From Streptomyces deccanensis (GTDB lineage: Bacteria > Actinomycetota > Actinomycetes > Streptomycetales > Streptomycetaceae): 64,000 bases of DNA. The translations under genes were made by a program, and so were the position numbers. Where the stretch lies: assembly GCF_022385335.1 (NCBI RefSeq), contig NZ_CP092431.1:7998001-8062000 (forward strand), read 5' to 3'. Shown here in pieces: positions 26,604-39,895 of this stretch. Position 1 is the first letter of the stretch, and each line of letters opens with the position of its first letter. The notes below the pieces were generated by a model. It ran no database searches. It had not been told where the DNA came from and saw only the letters and a list, made by a program, of their open reading frames with translations.

Positions 26604-27635
26604 TCAGCCGTCGACGCGAGAGCGGCGCCCTCGTCCGCGGAAGTGGAGGGCGGCGCCCACGGCGAGCACCAGGGCCGTGGCGCCGCCCGCCACCAGCAGC
26701 GGTACGGAGGTGCCGCTCTCGTCGGTAGTGGAGGCGACGGGGCTGCCGGGGTCGGCCGCCCGCGCGTCGGCCCCGGTGTCGTCGGAGTCGGTGGCCGGTG
26801 CCTCGGTGGACCGTGCCGGCGTCGGCGTCGCGGGCTCGGACCCGCCGTCGCCCGGCTTCTGGTCGCCCGCTGTCCCGGCGGCCGGATTCTCGTCCGCCGC
26901 CTCCTCGCCCCCGGCCGGCGTCCTCTCCGAACTCCCGCCGCCCGCACCGGAGTCGGCCTGCTTCGCCTTCGGGAACACCACGTCCGAGCACGAGTAATAG
27001 GTGTCGACCGTGCTCGTGTTCTGCCAGATCGTGTAGAGCACATGGCGCCCGGTCCGATCGGTCGGCAGTTTCGCCGAGAACCGGTACGAGCCGTTCCGCA
27101 GCGGCGGGTCGGTGATCGAGGCGAACGGCTGCTCGGGCAGGTCGGACCACGTCAGCGGCTTCGCGGGGTCGTACCCCGGCTTCGTCAGGAACAGCTTGAA
27201 GGTCCCGGTGTGCGGAATCGTCGTCCGGTACGTCAGATCCAGCGTGGTGCCGGGGGAGAGACGGGTCGAGGGCCAGTCGGCGCGGGCCAGGTCGAGCCCC
27301 TTGTAGTCCGCGAGCCCTCCGCTGCACAACTGCCCGTCGGGGACGACCTCCCGGTCCCGCCCGTTCACCCCGGCGATCCGCATGTTGTCCCAGGCGGTGA
27401 AGGGCGCCCCGTTCGCGGCGACGGCGGCCCGGCACGCCGCCGAGGCCTGACTGCCGCCCTCCGGCGAGCACGCCGAGACCCGGCTCACCGGGTCCGTCGG
27501 CGCACCGTGCGCCCAGGCCGGACCGCCGGCGCCCACGGTGAGGAGCAGCGGGGCCACCACGGTGGCTGCGGCGGTCGTGACGGCGCGGCGGCCGGTGCCT
27601 GCGGACAAGCGGTACATCCGGTACGTCCGATCCAT
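26604..27635 (-). CDS. Membrane-anchored AA10 lytic polysaccharide monooxygenase
   Basis: 343 residues. The signal peptide ends at GPAWA, leaving the mature N-terminus HGAPTDPVSR; this His forms the copper histidine brace with the His of TGRHVLYTIWQNT. The chitin/cellulose-binding LPMO fold is visible through NGAPFTAWDNMRI, GQLCSGGLADYKGLDLA, and YYSCSDVVF with its disulfide Cys. A low-complexity Ala/Thr/Pro/Glu linker of about 80 residues leads to a C-terminal membrane helix (VPLLVAGGATALVLAVGAAL) and a basic tail. This copy therefore stays tethered to the cell, unlike secreted LPMOs. The ATG at 27635 has no clear ribosome site; a later ATG six codons on is possible. Confidence 0.88.
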   Translation of the reverse strand: MDRTYRMYRLSAGTGRRAVTTAAATVVAPLLLTVGAGGPAWAHGAPTDPVSRVSACSPEGGSQASAACRAAVAANGAPFTAWDNMRIAGVNGRDREVVPDGQLCSGGLADYKGLDLARADWPSTRLSPGTTLDLTYRTTIPHTGTFKLFLTKPGYDPAKPLTWSDLPEQPFASITDPPLRNGSYRFSAKLPTDRTGRHVLYTIWQNTSTVDTYYSCSDVVFPKAKQADSGAGGGSSERTPAGGEEAADENPAAGTAGDQKPGDGGSEPATPTPARSTEAPATDSDDTGADARAADPGSPVASTTDESGTSVPLLVAGGATALVLAVGAALHFRGRGRRSRVDG

Positions 27636-28013
27636 GGGTTCGAGTGGCTGACGGTCCACGGTGTCGTACGGGACCCACGGAGTCGTACGGGACCCGCGGA
27701 CGCCGCGTTCAACGGTGCGCCTCTGTTCGACCGGTCGGATCCGGCCATGCGCCGTGCCGGGGGAGAGGGTCGGCAAACCCGGCGAAGCGGCACATCGGGC
27801 CCCGACTCCCGGGCGGCGTAGGGGAGTTCCTAGGGGGTCGAGGGTTTTCCCCGTATCCCCATGACCTGGGCTTTGCCTAATGTCATCGCACAGCCGAACC
27901 ACAGGTAACCCCTGGTGGAAGGCTCGCGCTCGGCCGGTCTTTCAGCGCCATCCCTTTCTGGACCCCCCCGCCGCTTCGATGAAGAAGCGTTTCACCGCCG
28001 CTCCTCCCCTGAC
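27636..28013. promoter_or_regulatory. Divergent region between LPMO and subtilisin genes with a 19-bp tandem repeat
   Basis: 378 bp. GTCGTACGGGACCCACGGA at 27663-27681 is repeated with one change at 27682-27700, just upstream of the LPMO gene. The segment 27840-27910 (for example CTTTGCCTAATGTCATCGC) is less GC-rich and likely holds the subtilisin promoter. No gene is supported. Confidence 0.5.
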
Positions 28014-29852
<1,839 letters not shown>

Positions 29853-29957
29853 GGCCTGGGCCGCCAGGCCCGCACCCCGGCCGCAGGGCCGGACCGATGG
29901 ACCGCCACCCCCACTGCGCGGCGGCCGACCGATGCGAGCGGGCATCGGTCGGCCGCC
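29853..29957 (+). terminator. Tandem hairpins downstream of the subtilisin gene
   Basis: GGCCTGG, GCCG, CCAGGCC starts at the base after the stop codon. A perfect 16-bp stem follows: GGCGGCCGACCGATGC at 29920-29935 and its complement at 29942-29957, with loop GAGCGG. The second is among the strongest hairpins in the window. Confidence 0.8.
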
Positions 29958-29984
29958 TGCTGCATGCGTGGCGGGCGTTAGCGT

Positions 29985-30750
29985 ATGCGCATGGCGACAG
30001 AGAAGTTCGAACCACGTATGACGCCGACCGGGGGGCCATACGAGGCGCCGAGCGGGGAATCGCGGAAGGCGTCGGCCGGGGGATCGCACGGGGCGCCGAG
30101 CGGGGGACCGTACGAGACGGCGACCGGGGGATCGCAAGGGGCGTCGGCCGGGGTGCCGGACGTGGCGTCCGCCGGGGAGTTCGGGGCGGCTCCGCTCATG
30201 GTGGTGTGCCCCCGCTGCGGAGCTTCGGGCCCGTCGGTGCGTACGGTTCCCGACGCCTGTGCCGCCCCCGACGCCCCGGCCTCCGGCCTCTCCGACCGGC
30301 TGGCGAAGGCCCCGGGCACGGAGTCGCGGTTCGACAGCGTCCTGCACTTCCTGGAGGGCATGGTCCTGGCCGCCGTCTGCGCGGGCCTCGCCCAGCACGG
30401 CGTCCAGAACGACAAACCCCTCTTCACGATCGGCGGCGCCGTCCTCGCCGTCCTCCTTTTCGTCGGCACCCTGTGGGTGATCCGCGGCGAGGCCCGCGAA
30501 CGCGCCACCGTCACGGCGGGCAGGCCCCGCGCCGACGAACTCTGGACCCCCGCCCACCACTGCGCGTCCTGCGAGTCCGTGTTCTACCCCACCGGCAGCC
30601 CGTGGCCGGGCCCGCTGACGACGGACCAGTTCAGGAAGTACGTCTGGACCGAGGCCGGCTACGGCAAGCAACTCGACGAGCGCCTGCGGCAGTTGGAGCT
30701 CCCACCCCGGGCGCCCGCCGGCCCCGCCGCTTCCGGAGGAGCCCCCGACC

Positions 30751-30758
<8 letters not shown>
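29985..30758 (+). CDS. Zinc-ribbon membrane protein with 8-residue repeats
   Basis: 257 residues, function unknown. Residues 18-57 are five 8-residue repeats of the type SHGAPSGG/PYETATGG, encoded by exact 24-bp units (30036-30155). A zinc-ribbon half CPRCG, two membrane segments (FLEGMVLAAVCAGLAQHG and IGGAVLAVLLFVGTLWVI) and a second Cys pair CASCESVFYPTG follow. The C-terminal part is FRKYVWTEAGYGKQLDE. The stop overlaps the start of the ARMT1-type gene by 8 bases, so the two are co-translated. Start at 29985, or ATG 29991; neither has a good ribosome site. The repeats vary in copy number in principle and may be a flexible tail. Confidence 0.78.
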
Positions 30759-34363
<3,605 letters not shown>

Positions 34364-34364
<1 letters not shown>

Positions 34365-34414
34365 GCCGGTGACGGCCGGTGCACGCCGTCGGCGTCGACC
34401 GGTTCACACCGGCT
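34364..34414. terminator. Long-loop hairpin between geosmin synthase and amidotransferase genes
   Basis: AGCCGGTG (34364-34371) pairs with CACCGGCT (34407-34414). The loop contains further GC-rich inverted words. It covers the convergent 3' ends. Confidence 0.4.
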
Positions 34415-35222
34415 GACGCGTCGCCGCCCGGGTCGCGTGCTCGACCGCCGCCCGGGCGAACGCCCGCACGATCGGGTGCGGGCGGCTGCCGTCACCGGCC
34501 AGCTCCGGCTGGAACAGCGTCGCCAGGAAGAAGGGATGGCCCGGGAGTTCGGCGATCCGGACGTGCCCGTCCTCGTCGTGCCCGGAGAACCGCAGACCGT
34601 GGGCGCGGAGCGTGTCGAGGTGGCGGGTCGGCCCGTACGCGCAGAAGTACCGCTCCACCGACCGCTCGGCGTTCATCACGGACTGCGCGAGCGAGCCGGG
34701 TTCGATGACGACCGTCCCCTCGTGCCCGACCAGGGAACACGCGAGCGGCTCGATCAGGAAGTCCTCGGCGCCCGGCTCGTTCTCGGCGTGCGCGACCCGG
34801 GTGAGCCCGCAGACGTGCCGGGCGTACTCCAGCAGCGCGTGCTGGAAGCCACCGCACGTGCCCAGGAACGGGATGCCCTCCTCCCGCGCGGTCCGGATCG
34901 CGGAGAGCACGCCGGCCTCGCTGCGGTACGGGCTGCCCGGCACCACCCACACCGCGTCGAACCCCCGTACGGCCGCCGCGTCGTCGGCGGCGTCCTCGGA
35001 GGGGATCCAGTACGCGTCGAGCACCAGCCGGTCGTGTCCGGCGAGCGCGTCGAGGAGGAGCGGGATCCGGCTGTGCGCGACGACGTCGGGCGACCGGTCG
35101 CCGACGACGGCCAGCCGTGCGGGCCGGGCGGACGGGGCGGACCGGCCCGACGGGGCGGACAGGGCCGACGGGGTCGACGGGGTCGTACGGGAAGAGGCGG
35201 ACTGCGCCACGTTGTTCGTCAT
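34404..35222 (-). CDS. Class I glutamine amidotransferase-like protein (CTP-synthase C-terminal-related)
   Basis: 272 residues. After an Ala/Ser/Pro-rich N-terminus, the fold is LAVVGDRSPDVVAHSRIPLL, then the nucleophile elbow FLGTCGGFQHALLEYARHVC with Cys. The His region is HPFFLATLFQPELAGDGSRP, which corresponds to the H-P-E/FQPE triad end of CTP-synthase amidotransferase domains. No synthetase domain is present, so it is a stand-alone member, and its acceptor is unknown. ATG 35222 is chosen because AGGA lies about 9 bases upstream; ATG 35231 is too close to it. It is divergent from a LysR gene, which is a likely regulator. Confidence 0.83.
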   Translation of the reverse strand: MTNNVAQSASSRTTPSTPSALSAPSGRSAPSARPARLAVVGDRSPDVVAHSRIPLLLDALAGHDRLVLDAYWIPSEDAADDAAAVRGFDAVWVVPGSPYRSEAGVLSAIRTAREEGIPFLGTCGGFQHALLEYARHVCGLTRVAHAENEPGAEDFLIEPLACSLVGHEGTVVIEPGSLAQSVMNAERSVERYFCAYGPTRHLDTLRAHGLRFSGHDEDGHVRIAELPGHPFFLATLFQPELAGDGSRPHPIVRAFARAAVEHATRAATRQPV

Positions 35223-35320
35223 GCCCGCCATCCTGGGCGCGGCCCCGACTTCACGTCCAACGATGATTTCTGCACCCCCGATAAGCGTCCCTGATGGCCC
35301 GGTGGGTGATGCTGTCCGCC

Positions 35321-36205
35321 ATGGATCCGCATCTGCTGCGTACGTACGTCACCGTGGCCCGGCTCGCCTCCTTCTCCGAGGCCGCGCGCGAGCTGGGCTA
35401 CACCCAGTCCGCGGTGTCCCAGCACATCGCCGCCCTGGAGCAGGACCTCGGCGCCCCGCTGCTGACCCGGCGCCCCGTCCTCCCGACGGCGGCCGGCGAG
35501 CGGCTCCTCGAACACGCCGGGCCGCTGCTGCTGCGTCTGGAGGCGGCCCGCGCCGACGTCGTACGGATCGCGTCCGCACCCGAGCACGGGCTGACGCTCG
35601 CGGTGACGCCGACGGCACTCGGCCCCCGGGTCGTCGCCGCGCTGCCCGCCGCCGGGGTGACCCTGCGGACCCTCGCCCGCGACGAGATCCCGGCGGCCGT
35701 CGCCACCGGCGCCGCCGACCTCGGCCTGGTCGACGGTCTCGCCGCCCCCAGCGACCCCCTCCGGCTCCCCGACGTGGCACCCCTGACCACCCGGGGCGTC
35801 GGCGAGGAACCCGTCTGCGTCCTGCTCCCCGCGGACCACCCCTTCGCACGCCGCCCCGGCCTCCGCCTCACCGACCTCGTCGACGCCCGCTGGCTCGACG
35901 CCCCCGGCGCCGGCCTGCCGCTGGACCGGCTCCGCACCGCGAGCGGCACCGGCGGTGTCCGCACCGCCCTGCGCTACGAGGGCACCGACCTGCGCACCCT
36001 CACCACCCTCGCCGCCGCCGGACACGGACTGACCGTCCTGCCGCGCGGCTTCGCCGCCGACGTCCCCGGCGCGGTCGCCGTCCCCCTTGTCGCGCCCCGT
36101 CTCGTGCACCGTACGGAGATCGTCCACGGCGGTACGCCCGGCGGAGCGGCGGCGGCACTGGTGCGGGAGCTGACCGGACCGGGCCACTCTGAACGCTCGA
36201 TGTGA
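35321..36205 (+). CDS. LysR-family transcriptional regulator
   Basis: 294 residues. The winged helix-turn-helix is at 1-62 (LRTYVTVARLASFSEAAREL, GYTQSAVSQHIAALEQDLGA). The effector domain follows (LTLAVTPTALGPRVVAALPA, LGLVDGLAAP, DLRTLTTLAAAGHGLTVLPR). ATG at 35321 starts the family sequence MDPHLLRTY; a GTG/ATG further upstream would add nine unlikely residues. It is divergent from the amidotransferase-like gene across about 98 bp, the classic arrangement for control of that neighbour. The inducer is unknown. Confidence 0.92.
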   Translation: MDPHLLRTYVTVARLASFSEAARELGYTQSAVSQHIAALEQDLGAPLLTRRPVLPTAAGERLLEHAGPLLLRLEAARADVVRIASAPEHGLTLAVTPTALGPRVVAALPAAGVTLRTLARDEIPAAVATGAADLGLVDGLAAPSDPLRLPDVAPLTTRGVGEEPVCVLLPADHPFARRPGLRLTDLVDARWLDAPGAGLPLDRLRTASGTGGVRTALRYEGTDLRTLTTLAAAGHGLTVLPRGFAADVPGAVAVPLVAPRLVHRTEIVHGGTPGGAAAALVRELTGPGHSERSM

Positions 36206-36284
36206 CGGGGCGTCAGTCTCACTCTTTCGTGGCTCGTCGAGCCGCGGTGCCCCGGGTAGGTCTCCCGCCGGAGGTGGCGACACC

Positions 36285-36962
36285 ATGGAACAGACCGCGT
36301 TGCGGCCCAAGCCCATGCCGGGCGGAGAGTCCGGCGGCGACCGCCCGCCCGGCACCGCCCGGCGCCCGCACGCCGCGCCCCGCCGCGCCCGGCAACGACT
36401 GATCACCCTGCTGCTCGCCGTGGCCACCTGCGCGGCCCTCGTGCTGTCGGGCGTCGGGCTCGGCACGATGGGCGCCTCGGTGATCGGCATGAGCAGGCTC
36501 GCGGAGCTGCGGGAGGCGGCGTCGGGCACCTCGCGTGCGTCGGGCGTACCGGGTGTACCGGCTGTGCCGGGTGTACCGGGTGTGCCCGCCCGCCCGGACG
36601 CCGACGGCCGCGCAGGTGACCATGCCGTCCCCAAGTCGGGCCAGGCAGAAGGGAGTTCGGCGGGCGCGGTCATCGGCGCACCCACCCGCCCCACTCTCGG
36701 CATCGAAGCCGTCGACGCCCCCGGGGGCGCACGAGGCGGTGGCGCGCTCGTCGTCGGTGTCCACGTCCCCGGCCCCGGCTACACGGCGGGTCTGGTCCGG
36801 GGTGACACCGTCCTCGCGCTGGGCGGCACCCGGACCGGCTCGGCCTCCGATCTCGCCCGGGCCGTCACCGCCGCGCGCCCAGGAGTGGCCCTGAAGATCC
36901 TCGTCCGGCACGCGAACGGCACCCGGCAGCACCTGGTCGCCGTACCCGGCGTCGTGACCTGA
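36285..36962 (+). CDS. PDZ-domain membrane protein
   Basis: 225 residues. A basic cytoplasmic N-terminus, one membrane segment (ITLLLAVATCAALVLSGVGL), then a Val-Pro-Gly-rich linker (GVPGVPAVPGVPGVP) encoded by short nucleotide repeats near 36540-36590. A C-terminal PDZ domain follows (about 140-225: VVGVHVPGPGYTAGLVRGDT, VLALGGTRTGSASDLARAV). No protease domain is present, so this is the anchored PDZ part alone, resembling the tail of HtrA-type proteins. It has a clear ribosome site, GGAGG. It may recruit extracytoplasmic C-termini; no partner is visible nearby. Confidence 0.82.
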   Translation: MEQTALRPKPMPGGESGGDRPPGTARRPHAAPRRARQRLITLLLAVATCAALVLSGVGLGTMGASVIGMSRLAELREAASGTSRASGVPGVPAVPGVPGVPARPDADGRAGDHAVPKSGQAEGSSAGAVIGAPTRPTLGIEAVDAPGGARGGGALVVGVHVPGPGYTAGLVRGDTVLALGGTRTGSASDLARAVTAARPGVALKILVRHANGTRQHLVAVPGVVT

Positions 36963-37009
36963 CGGACCCTCGCCACCTCCCCGGCCCTCCCCGTCCCTCC
37001 GCCGAACGC

Positions 37010-37765
37010 CTACACGGCGACCCTGAAATGGCTGGTCAGCCGCCCCTCGTCGTCCAGGACGTGGAACGCGAGCCCGGGAGGTGCCTCCCGGTCCGCGACC
37101 GCGTCCCCCTCCCAGGGGAGCCGCAGCGTCCAGGTGACCCCGGGGCCGACGACCAGCGGACGCCCGGCGAAGGTGGTCGCGGCCGGTGTGTGGGCGTGTC
37201 CGGTGATGATCCCCGCGATCTCCGGCCGGCGGGCCAGCAGGCGGCCGAGCTTCGCGGACTGGCCCAGTCGGTACCCGTCCGGCAGCGGATGGTGCAGGGC
37301 CGCCGGCGGGTGGTGGAAGGCGAGCAGGACGGGCCGGTCGCCGTCGAGTCCGTCCAGGGTCTCCTCGATCCAGGCGTAGGTCTGAGCGTCCAGCTCGCCC
37401 TCGTCCTGCCCCGGGATGCTGGAGTCGCACATCAGTACGGCGGCGTCCGCGAAGACGTGCACGCTGTTGACCGGCCCGTCGGCGGGCGGCTCCCCGAGCA
37501 GCGCCTTGCGGTAGGGCGCCCGGCGGTCGTGGTTGCCCGGGCAGGTCAGCACCGGGAAGGGCGCCCCGCCCTCGCGCAGCCCGAGCAGGCGCGCCGCCTC
37601 CTCGTACTCGGCCTCCGTGCCGTGGTCCGCGATGTCCCCGGTCACCAGGAGCGCGTCCACCCGACCCGGCAGTCCCCACAGCACATCCCGTACCCGCTCG
37701 GCCCGCCGGGTGGCCCGGTCGCTCCCGTCCAGATGCAGATCACTGATGTGCGCGAGTACGAGCAT
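37010..37765 (-). CDS. Metallophosphoesterase (cyclic-nucleotide phosphodiesterase-like)
   Basis: 251 residues. The calcineurin-like dimetal motifs are complete: HISDLHLDG (D-x-H), LLVTGDIADHG (GD), TCPGNHDRR (GNHD), LLAFHHPPAALHH and GIITGHAHTPA (GHxH). The short single-domain form resembles the class III cyclic-nucleotide/phosphodiester enzymes. ATG 37765 follows GGGAGG with about 9 bases spacing and starts directly at the first beta strand, MLVLAHISDLHL. It is divergent from the LysE gene. Substrate unknown. Confidence 0.9.
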   Translation of the reverse strand: MLVLAHISDLHLDGSDRATRRAERVRDVLWGLPGRVDALLVTGDIADHGTEAEYEEAARLLGLREGGAPFPVLTCPGNHDRRAPYRKALLGEPPADGPVNSVHVFADAAVLMCDSSIPGQDEGELDAQTYAWIEETLDGLDGDRPVLLAFHHPPAALHHPLPDGYRLGQSAKLGRLLARRPEIAGIITGHAHTPAATTFAGRPLVVGPGVTWTLRLPWEGDAVADREAPPGLAFHVLDDEGRLTSHFRVAV

Positions 37766-37812
37766 CGTCGTACGCCTCCCTCGGGGCGTTGCCTTAATGG
37801 AACGCTCGAATC

Positions 37813-37854
37813 CAAGCATTAGTTCTAATGGCGAGGCAACCCGCAAGCATTAGT
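37813..37854. promoter_or_regulatory. Direct repeats CAAGCATTAGT upstream of lysE-type gene
   Basis: CAAGCATTAGT at 37813-37823 and 37844-37854, 31 bp apart (about three helical turns). The first overlaps the dyad ATTAGTTCTAAT (37818-37829). The AT-rich words stand out in this genome and lie between two divergent genes, so they are a probable operator. Confidence 0.55.
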
Positions 37855-37879
37855 GGGGTGAGGGTGGCACGATGGCGGG

Positions 37880-38500
37880 ATGCTGAGCAGCCTTCTCGCC
37901 TTTCTCGGCGCCTGTGCCCTGATCGCCGCCTCGCCCGGCCCCAGCACGGTGCTGATCATCAAGGAGTCCCTGCGCAGCAGGCGCGCCGGCTTCCTGACCG
38001 TGCTCGGCAACGAGACCGGGGTCTTCGTCTGGGGCGTCGTCGCCGCGTTCGGTCTGACCGCGCTGCTGGCCGCCTCCGAGCTGGCGTACGACGTGATGCG
38101 TATCGTCGGCGCGGTCGTCCTCGTCGTCTTCGGCGTCCAGACCCTGTGGCAGGCACGCCGTACGAAGGGGCCGTCGGAGAACGTGGGGGAGGCGGCCGGG
38201 AAGAGCGGCTGGGCGTCGTACCGGGGCGGGCTGCTGCTCAACCTCGCCAATCCCAAGGCGGCGATCTTCGCGCTGTCGTTCCTGCCGCAGTTCGTGCCCG
38301 AGGGCGCGCCCCATCTGCCCACCATGGTGGGGCTCGCCGCGCTGTGGGCGGTCTTCGAGATCGGCTACTACGGCCTCTACGTCTGGTTCGTCGGCCGGAT
38401 GAAGGCCCTGCTGTCGCGCGCGGGGGTGCGCCGGCGGCTGGAGCAGGTCTCCGGCGGCGTGTTGCTGCTCCTCGGCGCCCGTCTCGCGCTGGAGAGCTGA
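37880..38500 (+). CDS. LysE-family amino-acid exporter
   Basis: 206 residues with six predicted membrane segments (for example LLAFLGACALIAASPGPSTV, VFVWGVVAAFGLTALLAA, IVGAVVLVVFGVQTLWQA). The family signature SPGPSTVLIIKESLRSRRAG and the second block GGLLLNLANPKAAIFALSFL are present. It should export a small amino acid or related compound by proton antiport. The repeat pair at 37813-37854 probably controls it. No LysG-type regulator is adjacent. Confidence 0.9.
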   Translation: MLSSLLAFLGACALIAASPGPSTVLIIKESLRSRRAGFLTVLGNETGVFVWGVVAAFGLTALLAASELAYDVMRIVGAVVLVVFGVQTLWQARRTKGPSENVGEAAGKSGWASYRGGLLLNLANPKAAIFALSFLPQFVPEGAPHLPTMVGLAALWAVFEIGYYGLYVWFVGRMKALLSRAGVRRRLEQVSGGVLLLLGARLALES

Positions 38501-38612
38501 CACCGGGCTGTACGACAGTTGACGCCACGCGCCAATCGGCTCGCGTGCGCTGCGACGGAGGGGCAGGATGCTGCCCGTAGCCCCAGGGAACTCCGAGCAC
38601 ACGGAGGCATGG

Positions 38613-39800
38613 ATGACCGGCACACCCAGCGACGGCCCCGCGACCGCCACGCCCGCCACCGTGCCCGAGGCCGCCTCGCCCGGTGTGCCGCCCGCCGCCT
38701 TCACCACCGACGACTACCGGGCCCGGATGCGGCGCGCGGCGCGAGCCGCGGCGGACGCCGGGCTCGACGGGCTGCTGGTCGCGCCCGGCCCGGACCTGGT
38801 GTGGCTGACGGGACACCGGCCGCCCGAGACCGAGCGGCTGACGATGCTGGTGCTGCGCGACGGCGCGGACCCGGTGCTGGTGGTGCCCACCCTGGAGGCC
38901 CCCGACGCCGCCGAGGCCCCCGGCGGACCCGCGCTGGTCCTGCGGGACTGGACCGACGGCAAGGACCCCTACGAGGCGGCCGTCTCCGTGCTCGGCCCCC
39001 GGGGTCGCTTCGGCGTCAGCGACAACGCCTGGGCCCTGCACCTGCTGGGGCTGCAGCGCCGGCTGCCCGGCATGACGTTCCTCGCGCTCACCGAGACGCT
39101 CCCCATGCTCCGGGCCGTGAAGGACGCGGCCGAGCTGGAGCGGATGGCGGCGGCGGGCGCGGCGGCCGACCGGGCGTACGAGGAGATCCGGCAGGTGCCC
39201 TTCGCCGGGCGCCGCGAGACCGACGTCGCTGCCGATCTCGCCGACCTGCTGCGGCGGTTCGGGCACTCCCAGGTGGACTTCACCATCGTCGCCTCGGGCC
39301 CCAACGGCGCCAACCCGCACCACGAGGCCGGCGACCGGGTCATCGGGCACGGCGACATGGTCGTCCTCGACTTCGGCGGACTCAAGGACGGCTACGGCTC
39401 CGACACCTCGCGCACGGTCCACGTCGGCGAACCCGCCGCCGAGGAGCGCGAGGTGCACGACCTGGTGCGGGCCGCCCAGGAGGCGGGATTCCGCGCCGTA
39501 CGGCCCGGCGCGGCCTGCCAGGACGTCGACCGGGCCGCCCGCGCGGTCATCACCGAGGCCGGGTACGGCGACCGCTTCATCCACCGCACCGGGCACGGCA
39601 TCGGCGTCACCACCCACGAGCCGCCGTACATGATCGAGGGGGAGGAGCGGCCCCTCGTGCCCGGCATGTGCTTCTCGGTCGAGCCCGGCGTCTATCTGCC
39701 GGGCCGTTTCGGAGTCCGCATCGAGGACATCGTGACGGTCACGGAGGACGGCGGCCGGCGCCTCAACAACACCCCCCGGGAGATGGCGATAGTCGACTGA
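38613..39800 (+). CDS. M24 aminopeptidase P-like (Xaa-Pro) metallopeptidase
   Basis: 395 residues. The creatinase N-terminal domain is at about 30-160. The pita-bread catalytic domain has the five metal ligands: Asp in MVVLDFGGLKDGYGSDTSRT (two Asp), His in HRTGHGIGVTTHEPP, Glu in CFSVEPGVYLPGRFG and Glu in VRIEDIVTVTEDGG. It should cleave N-terminal residues ahead of proline. ATG 38613 has GGAGG 5 bases upstream; the ATG at 38609 is out of frame. It is cytosolic, with an Ala/Pro-rich N-terminal tail of about 30 residues. Confidence 0.92.
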   Translation: MTGTPSDGPATATPATVPEAASPGVPPAAFTTDDYRARMRRAARAAADAGLDGLLVAPGPDLVWLTGHRPPETERLTMLVLRDGADPVLVVPTLEAPDAAEAPGGPALVLRDWTDGKDPYEAAVSVLGPRGRFGVSDNAWALHLLGLQRRLPGMTFLALTETLPMLRAVKDAAELERMAAAGAAADRAYEEIRQVPFAGRRETDVAADLADLLRRFGHSQVDFTIVASGPNGANPHHEAGDRVIGHGDMVVLDFGGLKDGYGSDTSRTVHVGEPAAEEREVHDLVRAAQEAGFRAVRPGAACQDVDRAARAVITEAGYGDRFIHRTGHGIGVTTHEPPYMIEGEERPLVPGMCFSVEPGVYLPGRFGVRIEDIVTVTEDGGRRLNNTPREMAIVD

Positions 39801-39895
39801 CCCGGCGCCGACCGGCTCTCCCGCTCACGCTCTTCAGCTCCTGCTCACGCTCTCCCGCTCCCCAGATCTCCCGAACCCCGGACGACGGCGCGACC

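Noticed and set aside
36540..36590. GTACCGGGT-type short repeats as a possible CRISPR or VNTR array
   Set aside because: They encode the Val-Pro-Gly linker of the PDZ protein; too short and uninterrupted by spacers.
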